From Penicillus capitatus (Eukaryota; Chlorophyta), in the NCBI GenBank assembly GCA_965649825.1, contig OZ287696.1, positions 1,550,001 through 1,614,000 on the forward strand: DNA of 64,000 nucleotides. The letters are read 5' to 3'. Shown one piece after another: positions 55,386-64,000 of the stretch. The translations under genes were made by a program, and so were the position numbers. How positions within the stretch are numbered: position 1 is the first letter of the stretch; every line of letters starts with the position of its first letter. The notes below the pieces were generated by a model. That model saw only the letters and a list, made by a program, of their open reading frames with translations, was not told the DNA's origin and did no database searches.

Positions 55386-58300
55386 TCATCTGACTGGATT
55401 GGCAATCAACGGACCAACCCTTTCAGCAAAAACTTCACTTAGCGCCAACTGCACCTCTAGTGGAATGTATTCGCAGGCGATCATATTCGTCAACAGAGGG
55501 AAAATGGGCTTCAGATGACGACGGAAGATGGGATCCGGAAGAACGATGAGTGCCTTTAGTGTTGCCACGATCAAAGACGTGTACATGGAGAACTCTGCTG
55601 CCGTGGATGCCATGACAACAGGCTTTCCATCACTGGTGAGGGCCACGACACGGCCTCCTGGACCGGATCGCTCATTGGGCTGCTCTGAGGGATCGTCCGA
55701 TTCCACATTGAATCGTTCCAGGATGGTCTGGCAGAGCACGATCAGCCGGTGTTCGATTTTGCAGTGGCTCTTCGTTTCGACGTCATCGCCAATGCAGATG
55801 TGTAAGAGAATGGACATGAGTGTGTGAGATGCTTCCATTTCGAGACGGACAAGGGGAGGATCGAGCAATCGCTGTTCCTCGGGGATCTTGTCTTCTGCCT
55901 GGAGGACAGCAAGCGATTGGCGAATCTGGACATCTGTATCGACTTTCTCGGCATGAGCTGCGATTGTCTCCAACGATTCCAGGAGCTTTTCGACGAGTTG
56001 GGCATCCAGCAGCGAATGGTGTTCCTTGTAGATCTCGCCAATTGCCTAAAACACCCATCAATACAGACAATTGCCAAAATCGGCGTCACCTGAACGGCCA
56101 ACAACTGAACAGCAGCACGACATCGCACTTCAGACAGTCGTCGGGATCCCACTCCCTGACGTAGAGTCCACGATGGACTGGCAGGACCTGTCACAAGACC
56201 TCGTGTGATACAGTGCATTGCACTTCATATCTCTAGTCCGCTTACTGTTGTCCTGTTTCTTTTCGGATGCTGGCCTGAGTCGTTTGGGTGGGGTAACGAG
56301 TTCAACGACGGAAGGCCGAGTGAGTCGAGAAGTGGAATGCAGCACGTCCAATGCGGCATTCCAGATGTCTTGCGTCATTTCTTCGGCGGCTCTACGGACG
56401 AAACGAACAAGAGCAGCGATGGCCATCGATGCCAGACTCTGATGCGCCCGCTGGACAAATCCCACCAACAGTGTGAACAGACGATTGAGTAAAGGCTGCA
56501 GGACGGCATGGAACTGCAGGAACAGGTCGACCAAATGCTGAAGACACTTGATACTCGTCTCATAGAGCCATGCATCAATCTGAGCCCGAAGATTATCATC
56601 CGTGAATGTCGTGGTGTCTGTCACCTAATCCATCCCACATTTGGTGAGAAGATCACAAACACAGAGACAATGAGATAGTCTTGCCTCGGCACGGACGTGA
56701 TCAAAAATCGGCAGCAGGACGGAATCGAGAATTCGTGCCCACAGCGATTCCGAAAAGGCGTGGCCGTGATACTTGAGTGTATCGAAGAGGACATCGAGGG
56801 CACTGGTACGGATTTCCTGTCGGGGATCGAATGTGAGTTCGGAGAGTCCAGCCAGAAGTGGAAACCAGAAATAGACATGCTCGTCTTTGTCCATAAAGCG
56901 GATGCCACGCGGTCCACTGCTCATAGACTTGCTTCTTTCCAGTCTCGTCATTGTCGACGGCGTTGATGGCTGCATCGGCTTCGTCCCTGCAGGAATGATA
57001 CGTGTGGGTGATGCGACAGCCAATGAGACATCTTCAGGAAGATCTTCCACATCGCCAATGGAACCCTCTGCCAACTTGATGGCGCAATAACGAATGAATG
57101 CAATGGAATTGAGCGCCACGTCCAGCGAATGCGGATTGTTGGTGAAGGCAATGAGACAATTGACACAGTCCGTGAACGTGGTGGTCTCCGTCTCGGTGAT
57201 GAAATTGAAATGCTCCCGGACGATCTTTTCGATCGTGTCAAAGGCCAATCGAACGATTTGGGGATCCTCATCGCCAGCTGCGGTCGTGAAGACCATAAAC
57301 ATCGATTTCCAACCGCTCTTAATGTTGGCCACCCGTGCCAGCACCATCTGAGACACACATCGGATGATCAGCTCCCGGATCTCTCGCGCCTTGGACTGTC
57401 GCATGACGACAACGAACGGCTTGAGAAAATCGTTCTGAAAAGTATAGTTGGCCAATTCATCTCTCTCCAGGAATTTCATACTCAGCTGCCGCAAGGAGTC
57501 CACGGCATACATCGAGAGCTGGAGATTGGACTGGCATCCAACTTGGATGAAGAAATCTGAGAGAATCATCCAGATGCGACTCCAGACCAGACGAATGCGT
57601 CCCATATTAAAGTGTGAGATCTCGACGATCTTGGTCAGACTGAACACGCGAGGAGACTGCGTCAGTTTGAGCTCCTCGTTTGAGACTTTGCACAGTGCTG
57701 TAACGAAGTCGACGATGGCTTTACTGTCTAACAGTTCGCTGTCGATGAACAGACGGTTGATGTCTTGAATGTCGACAGCCAATAGGACTTGGGGCGGCGG
57801 CGTATTGGACTGCTCCTCCTTCTTGCTGGATGACATGCGCGTGATGGTGTGCTCCGATGTGGATTCTGCCACAGATGCCGTCTTAGGACTGGTAGGCAGC
57901 GTATCGGCGCCCAATCTCGATAGCTGACGGAGTTTTTGCCGAAAACGCTCCGCTGCCGAGATGGGCTCTGGGGCTTCGTCACGGATCGCAAAGAGGGAGG
58001 CATCTGTCGGTCCGCCTGCATGCATTTGATAGACTTGTTCCCACTGAGAAACGCAGCGCAGCATATCGACCCAGTTTTCGGCAAAGTTGTCACCGACTCT
58101 CTCGGCTGCCAGCAATAAGGCGCCAAAGGCAAGGGCGTTTTTGACCTTCATATGAGGGGGATTGTAAAGCATCGTGAATCGAGAGAGACTTGTGATAAAG
58201 GTGTTGCGCAGCATCGACATACCAAGTTGAGCTGTGATGCAGATCGACGCCACAAAGCCTTCCAAACACAGCCCCACCACGTGTTGCTCATCATAGCGCT

Positions 58301-61300
58301 CGAAGAGAACGGAAAAGGCACCGAGCAATGGTGCCCATGCAACTTCGAAGAGTGGCCAGACGGTGTTTCCATCTGTCGCTTCAAAAAACGTCACTCCTTT
58401 TGCCTTTTCGCGCAGATAGTCTTGTGTCCTCTTAATGGCGGCGTCGCTAGGTTCGTTCGAAATAAGTTGCTTTCTTCCGGGAATCAAACTCAAGAACATG
58501 TCCAGCAAAGCAAGTCCCGCTTTGTTCTGGGCCTGGTTTGCTCCATGGACAGAGCCCTCTAGCAACGAGTCATCTCGCATCTTGATCTCATCAGAGAGAA
58601 TCCGATCGTAGATTCCGCTCAGATACTCTACTGGCAGATCAGATCCGTCATCGATGCCCTTGTTATTTTTCAAGAAATCTTCTTTCGTCATTTTATTCTT
58701 CACAGATTGATTGTGGGCATCTGTGTTCAGCATGATCATGGAGTAGGAGAGGACATAGGCGACGTCGGCGCTCTTGAAGGCCGTAGGATTGCACACGACG
58801 TATCGTTCGGCGAATTTCTCCATCAGTCGATCGATCTGTGGCGCTTCGCCTGGCAAACGGAACCCCATGAGAAAATTGCGCAGCGCCATGTCGAGCTCCT
58901 GTCCGGAGAAGTCCATCACATCCACATAGGCATGCATGACCAGAAGACACGTCGGATCTCGATCTCCTAAGTAGTGGCCGATTTTGGTCTTGTCCAAATT
59001 ATCTGTCTTCATCAAAAAAGCTGCAATTTCTTCTGGCTCTGTTCCCACCAGTCCTTTCTTTGTCATATACTCAATTCCTTTCTTCGGTTTCTTATTGAAC
59101 AGATCGACGCCTTTCTGAAAACGGATTTTATAATCTCTGATCTCTAGGAGTTCGGATCCCTTTCCCCCTGCTTCGGAAGGGTTACTGCCACCTGCACCGT
59201 TATTGGCTTCTTCCGATTCTGCCATCTGCGATGAGCTCATATGCGGAGAAGAGGTAATACTGGGCAGATCCTGCTTTGATTTGGTCGAGTCGTTATCGTC
59301 CGATCCATCATGACCGGAACGAATCGACGTCGTGTGCAAACTGTGCCACTCGATCAGGGCATTCAACATCTTGACAATGCACTTCATAGACTCTTCTCTG
59401 ACAATCGCTTCCTGCTGCTGAGCCTTTTCGGTATCTGGAGCTGTATGCGAGCCCTGTGCTTTTCGAACCAGACACAGCAGCAGTCGCTCGAAGAGATTCG
59501 AATTCTCCAAGTCACAGTCATAATTCACAAACAAGTCGATCAGCAGCTGGCCATCCAGACAACACGGTTGGAGGAGTCTAAGCACTTGAACCTGCAGACT
59601 GTCCATCAGATCTGTCTAAGGAGAGGCTGGTCTGCTTACTTGGTGTGTATAGGAGTTCGATGCAGGAATCGTCGTTGGCGGCGCAGAACTCGATGTCGGA
59701 GAGCTTCCACCGACTTGCGGTTCGATCGGTTTAAGGACGACCATTGGAAAGAACACGGCGATCTCTGCCTTCAGAGACTGTCGGAATTTGCAGAGCAGTG
59801 TCAAGAAGATGGAGCAGGTCAAACTGAGAGCTTCGTTGATAGAAGAAGAGCAATTCTTCAACATGCTCAAGCAGAGATTGTCTTTCAGTGCCGAGATAAA
59901 TTTCTCTGAACTGCGGAAGACGGGTCCACTGTTCTCGAGCAGAATCTTGATGAGCTCCAGAGCTAAGACTTTGCCTCGAACGGCTGTCTGATCCAGCACA
60001 GTCGCCTCAGATGTGGTGGAGAGCTTGCAGAGTGCACGGAAAACTAGATAGGCATCTTTCTGTAAGACACTGCTTCGAATATCGCCGCCGCCAACTGCCA
60101 TCGTTTCTGAGGAACGAGAGGCAGAGGCATCGACGATTGGTGCCATCGACGACGGATCTGCTGTTTTGACAGCCGCCGGTACAGCAACAGGTTCGGCATT
60201 GCGCCACTCGATGTGCTCCTGATCGGAATCGGAACTCGATTCCATACCTTCCAGATTCTTTTGCCGATCGAATGCGCCAGCTACGCTTTGACGCACGTCC
60301 TCTGCTGAAGGGGCAAAGAGCGTTTCCGCCACCACTTTGTTGAGAAAGTTCTGCACGACAGAGGTGTCGACTTGTCCCGGTGTTGGACTCGGCATGAAGT
60401 CATCTGTCACGACGATCGGCGAAACGGCCACCTGCTGAGAATTGGATTCCATTCTCTGAAACACGACATTCAGCATCTGCGTCAACGTCGCCTTGGCCGT
60501 TGTTTGATTGACAGGCGATCTGGACATCAGATAAATATTGTAAGATGTCCGCACAGCCAACAGCAGTCCATGGCCATGGATACAGAAGGTCGAGGAGGTC
60601 ACCGCCGTGAGCAATGACTTCAAGATCTTCAGTTCAATGCCTTCGTCCTGGATATCTTCGCAGCTGCAGATCATATCGATCACTTGCGCTTGATAGGAGA
60701 CATGCGGTGACGATTTCTGATGGTCACTCTTGCTGGATGATGGTGTGCCAGATTTGAGTGACGTCCCGATAGACGTCACGACGCCTTGGATCAAACGATG
60801 CGCAACCAGCATCTGCAGACAATCCATAACCACCTCCACGAGCTGCGTCCGCTTCGTGCTGATGGCCGACTGAAAAATGGGAAAGACGGCGTTGGCAATC
60901 TCTTCGTTCATGAGCAAACGGCCTTCGGATGGCGTTGTACTCGACTCGACAGTCTTTCCTGGCGGCTTCTCCTCAGCTTCAGCTTCTTCGATTTCTGTCA
61001 CGATGGTCACTTTAGGCGACATCGTTTTGCTCTCTTCCTCGATTGCTTTTTCTGAAGGACTACCTTCCTGTGGTGCGCCTTCGGTTTCGGGATCTGCGGG
61101 TTGTTGTAGGGCCACATCTGCTGCCACGATCACTTCTGTCGTCTCGGCCTTCTTGGCCTTCTCTAGCAATGCATTGAGACCGTCCATCAAATCCTATTCT
61201 CTCAAGACAAATGACAAAGGACAGAGAGAACAGTCTTGTCATACCTTCGCTTCCTGACGCAGCTGCATAAGCTTGCGTGTGTTGCAGATACTGTAAATCT

Positions 61301-61341
61301 TGTCAAGGCTGCCTATCAGCAGCTCTCCGAGTGACACACTC
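55386..61341 (-). CDS. BIG/Sec7-type guanine nucleotide exchange factor for Arf GTPases
   Basis: Large Golgi/endosome Arf-GEF. The first exon (ATG 61341, MSVSLGELLIGSLDKIYSIC) splices across intron 61195-61245 into the DCB/HUS part (LRRKTQLVEVVMDCLQ-like; ALELIKILLENSGPVF). The HUS box reads LFVNYDCDLENSNLFERLL. The Sec7 domain (about 59120-58560) has GVDLFNKKPKKGIEYM, the catalytic glutamate in FRLPGEAPQIDR, and SYSMIMLNTDAHN. HDS domains follow, with FDHVRAE joined to VTDTTTFTDDN across a 60-nt GC-AG intron (56625-56684), then DAWLYETSIKCLQHLVDLF and CRAAVQLLAVQ. The stop is at 55386, 65 bp upstream of the next gene on the same strand. A very short or atypical intron lies near 59607-59635, where an in-frame TAG must be removed. 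Confidence 0.9.
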
Positions 61342-61401
61342 ATTCTCACTCTTTTTCTTCGGGTATCGTAAACAGAGCTCCTCAACTTCACTCTAGGCAG
61401 T

Positions 61402-61647
61402 TCAGGCGTGTTTGACGATGCGATACGTTCTTCGTTTTCTGCCTGCCTTTGAAAGACGTCTGAGCCACTGGAGGAGACGCAGAGTAGCTTCGGCGTTTCT
61501 CAATTGCTGATGGCGGGACGGTTCTAAGGGCGACAAACGAAAAGCGTCTCGGATATTCGACCTGAGTTTCTTCGCAACGGGCTCGATGACGAGACCACGT
61601 GTCTCTTTCAACAAACGTCGATACAGACGCTGCATCAAAAATCTCAT
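61402..61647 (-). CDS. LYR-motif (Complex1_LYR) small protein
   Basis: 81 aa from ATG 61647 (MRFLMQRLYRRLLKETRGL) to the stop at 61402, no intron. The N-terminal LYRRLLKE is the LYR signature of small mitochondrial proteins that bind acyl carrier protein and assist Fe-S cluster delivery or respiratory-complex assembly. The rest is basic and helical (NAEATLRLLQWLRRLSKAGR). Which LYRM it is cannot be told. An in-frame TTG further upstream is not needed. Confidence 0.7.
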   Translation of the reverse strand: MRFLMQRLYRRLLKETRGLVIEPVAKKLRSNIRDAFRLSPLEPSRHQQLRNAEATLRLLQWLRRLSKAGRKRRTYRIVKHA

Positions 61648-61994
61648 GATGCGACGTGTCCTTGACAACAGGATGCACGGTTCAGCTTTTTACACGAACA
61701 GCCGCACAGGTGCTTGCATTTCTGCTTAACGACAGAGGACGTTGAAAAAACAAATTTGTTGTTATCGGTGGTGGCAGTGTTGGTATGGTCGTTGTTCAAC
61801 ATGCTGCTGCAACTATTTCATGACTCTGATCATCATATTATCATCAGATAGGGCACATGCAGAATGCAATGCATCATCTCTCTCAACAATAATCAATCAA
61901 ATCGTCTCGGCTTGAAGCGATGTGGAAACGTATCGATCAAGTAAGAATCGTGCGGAATGGCTGGCCTGCAGTTCCATCATCATTGCCATCATCG
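61648..61994. other. Intergenic spacer
   Basis: AT-richer than its surroundings; likely promoter of the LYR gene and 3' UTR of the proline-rich gene. No other feature seen. Confidence 0.4.
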
Positions 61995-63992
61995 TCAATG
62001 CAATCTGAAGTTGGGGGTTCCTTGTTGACCCGGAGGATGGTAGGTATGCGGCGGTGCGACGAATCCTGCTCCGGGGAACTGTCCAAATCCGGGCGGCTGA
62101 TGAAACTGATTTCGGAATCCCTGGGAGAAGGCTTGGCCAGGGACACCGTAAAACATGCCGCCATCGTTACGGGGAACGACGGGTTGAGGTCCTCCAGGAA
62201 ATCCAGCGTGGGACAGCTGCTGCTGCTGCTGCTGATTCAAAAAGACGTCCTTCTCTTTGTTATTCACGAAGGAACTCGGATTGGCCGTATCGTACACGGT
62301 ATTACCTAAAGGACACAAATTCATAGGAAAACTAACTGTAAATGACGGATTGCCTTGATTGGGTGGTACTCCTAGATACCAAACGCCTGCAGATCTCAAA
62401 TGATCTTGCTTTTTGGAGGACTCACCGACAGGACTGGCGTGGGCTGGGTGTCCCACTGATTCGTGGTTAAACGGAGCGCCGAAGCCGCCATAGGTGCCAG
62501 CATACAGCCCGTGGTACATCTGATGCTGATACTGCATAAACTGTGGGTAGTAGGGGGTTCCGGTGGGGAAAGGAATGGCAGGATTTGGCATCATTCCAGG
62601 GTTCAGGAAAGGAGCCTGTTGCATCATTGGCACGGAAGAGTTTCCGCTGTTCGTTGGATTCAGTGATGATGGGACGTGGACAGCTGGATTCTGATTAGGT
62701 CCAGGAGGTGGGACGCCGCCACCGCCGCCACTCGCATGTGGATTGTACTTTGGGTTCGGTGGATGGCCTGTCACTCCTGCTCCGACAGACGGAACGGACT
62801 TCTCCTGGAGTTTGTGTGGCGGCGGATGCCGCTGTGGCTGATAGCTCGGTAGGGTCGGTGCCGGACCTGAGGAAATACCGAAAGAGGAATCCGTTTCCAG
62901 AACCGGCTTCGATTCTGGAAGATTCGCCGATGGCCGATGCGGTCGACTCTCTTCGAAATTTCCAATCTCTTCGGTCTTGGGATTCTCCACAGGCACACCA
63001 AAACCCTCACCGTATGGCTTAACAAATTCTGGAGCGTCTTCCAATGTCGTCAGCTGTTGCGATGGCTTGGCTTGACTCGTCATGGCATTGACAAACGGCT
63101 TATCAGATCGTGGAGCATCCGTCGTCACCAGATGCGCGTGGACAGACGTGCTGGTCTCCTCTTTGACGGCGGGATTCGACGTTGCAATAAAGCTAGGCTG
63201 TTCCGCAGGAGGCTGAGGGACTTCAACGTCCAATGCCTGCGTCTCAGCATCTAATCTGAAATCTGATGCCGGTTCTGTCTGAGGTGGAGGGGATGCGTCC
63301 ACTGTGGCAGGCAATAATTCGACAGAGGGTCTCTGCAAAGGACTTCTCCCTTCAGTCGTGCCCTCCTCTGTTGGAAGAGTCGGCGACTCCGGCCGCTCTG
63401 TCACTTCAGGTTCAGGCGGCGTCCCACTCGAAGCTGGTTGCAGGGATGCTGTATCCTCCACTGGCCTTTCCACAATCTCTTCTGGCTCTATTTGCGTTTC
63501 CGGAACCAGTTGAGACGTCCGGAGTCCTTCAAACGTGCCAAAGAGATAACCAATAGTCGACATGTCCAAAGGACAGTCCTCCACATTCAGTGACGGCGTA
63601 AAGGCGGCATCCATTCTGAAAGGAATCGGCAAGGAAGAGGGTTCCAGAGGCGTGGTGTCCTCTCTTGTGAAACGGATGTCTTGCATGGCGATAGGAAAGA
63701 TGTGGGATGAAGGGACGTCTTCCACTGGGGCATCGCCTACCGCGTCGTCTTCCACCTCCTCCGCCCACGACACAACGTCCTCCTTCGCAGGGACGCCTTT
63801 CACGTCGGCCGTGGAATCCACCTGAACAGGTTTCTCTTCATCAGACAGCCCCGCCGCCTCTGGCATCGCCGTTTCCTCTTCGTCATGAAGGGCGGCGACA
63901 GGCGTGTCAGGGGGCGAGCTGGCAACTTCCCATCCACTCATACCCTCCGGATTCTGTCCTAAGACGTCGGACGTTGTCGCCTCTGCTGTCAC
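61995..63992 (-). CDS. Proline/glutamine-rich, low-complexity protein (5' partial)
   Basis: 665 codons open without intron, entering from the window edge behind a GATAG acceptor at about 63992, so the true start lies outside. The N-terminal half is acidic and Pro/Thr/Glu rich (VVSWAEEVEDDAVGDAP). The C-terminal half is Pro/Gly/Tyr/Gln rich (GTPYYPQFMQYQHQMYHGLY), with a five-glutamine run coded by CAG repeats (about 62219-62235) and a tail QQGTPNFRLH. Composition resembles disordered RNA-granule or clathrin-adaptor proteins, but no domain was recognised. Confidence 0.65.
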   Translation of the reverse strand: MTAEATTSDVLGQNPEGMSGWEVASSPPDTPVAALHDEEETAMPEAAGLSDEEKPVQVDSTADVKGVPAKEDVVSWAEEVEDDAVGDAPVEDVPSSHIFPIAMQDIRFTREDTTPLEPSSLPIPFRMDAAFTPSLNVEDCPLDMSTIGYLFGTFEGLRTSQLVPETQIEPEEIVERPVEDTASLQPASSGTPPEPEVTERPESPTLPTEEGTTEGRSPLQRPSVELLPATVDASPPPQTEPASDFRLDAETQALDVEVPQPPAEQPSFIATSNPAVKEETSTSVHAHLVTTDAPRSDKPFVNAMTSQAKPSQQLTTLEDAPEFVKPYGEGFGVPVENPKTEEIGNFEESRPHRPSANLPESKPVLETDSSFGISSGPAPTLPSYQPQRHPPPHKLQEKSVPSVGAGVTGHPPNPKYNPHASGGGGGVPPPGPNQNPAVHVPSSLNPTNSGNSSVPMMQQAPFLNPGMMPNPAIPFPTGTPYYPQFMQYQHQMYHGLYAGTYGGFGAPFNHESVGHPAHASPVGESSKKQDHLRSAGVWYLGVPPNQGNPSFTVSFPMNLCPLGNTVYDTANPSSFVNNKEKDVFLNQQQQQQLSHAGFPGGPQPVVPRNDGGMFYGVPGQAFSQGFRNQFHQPPGFGQFPGAGFVAPPHTYHPPGQQGTPNFRLH

Positions 63993-64000
63993 CTATCGCC

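Overview
The window is nuclear DNA of a compact microbial eukaryote. Genes are packed on both strands with spacers often under 100 bp. Introns are mostly 43-80 nt with GT-AG ends and a minority of GC-AG ends, several promoters have TATA boxes, and the standard genetic code fits every gene modelled. The gene set (UBE3B-like HECT ligase, GET3, Vps55, POT1, Rab18-like GTPase, CYFIP/Sra-1 of the WAVE complex, NAA25 of NatB, BIG-type Arf-GEF, LYR protein) is general eukaryotic. A CcdA closest in wording to plant and cyanobacterial CCDA suggests a plastid or plastid ancestry. I could not fix the lineage. No rRNA, tRNA, CRISPR or prokaryotic operon was seen.

Layout. 1-4141: HECT ligase (5' cut by the window), GET3 and a YhhW-type pirin, all plus strand. 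4203-4443: an inverted second copy of the promoter/presequence exon of the ccdA gene found at 47.5 kb. 4598-36218: a convergent VPS55 / POT1 gene pair blown apart by a 30.5-kb tandem array. The array consists of four copies (A1-A4) of a 1.07-kb segment holding the overlapping 3' parts of VPS55 and POT1, alternating with three copies (X1-X3) of an 8.6-8.8-kb insert of unknown nature. Only A1 is joined to the 5' end of VPS55 and only A4 to the 5' end of POT1, so both host genes can still be read. 36288-38069: Rab18-like GTPase divergent from two tandem GYF-domain genes. 38685-46349: CYFIP (minus) and NAA25 (plus). 46452-47667: ccdA (minus). 47.7-49.9 kb: sparse, with two tentative small genes. 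49862-63992: minus-strand block of a large beta-helix membrane protein, a BIG Arf-GEF, an LYR protein and a proline-rich protein that runs off the window.

The insert X is the unusual part. It carries spliced coding tracts of no family I recognise, a small gene with TATA box and secretion signal whose second half is rewritten in X3 while its reading frame stays open, an internal 140-bp repeat that also forms its right end, and borders that fall at the 5' splice sites of a VPS55 intron and a POT1 intron. X1 and X2 are almost identical. X3 is a mosaic of near-identical and clearly diverged tracts.

The proposed gene models rest on reading-frame continuity, splice phase and recognised motifs. Several multi-exon models sum to exact codon multiples (GET3 329 aa, pirin 262 aa, POT1 463 aa, Rab 205 aa, CcdA 324 aa, CYFIP 1268 aa), which supports them. 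Family names rest on remembered motifs, not on searches.
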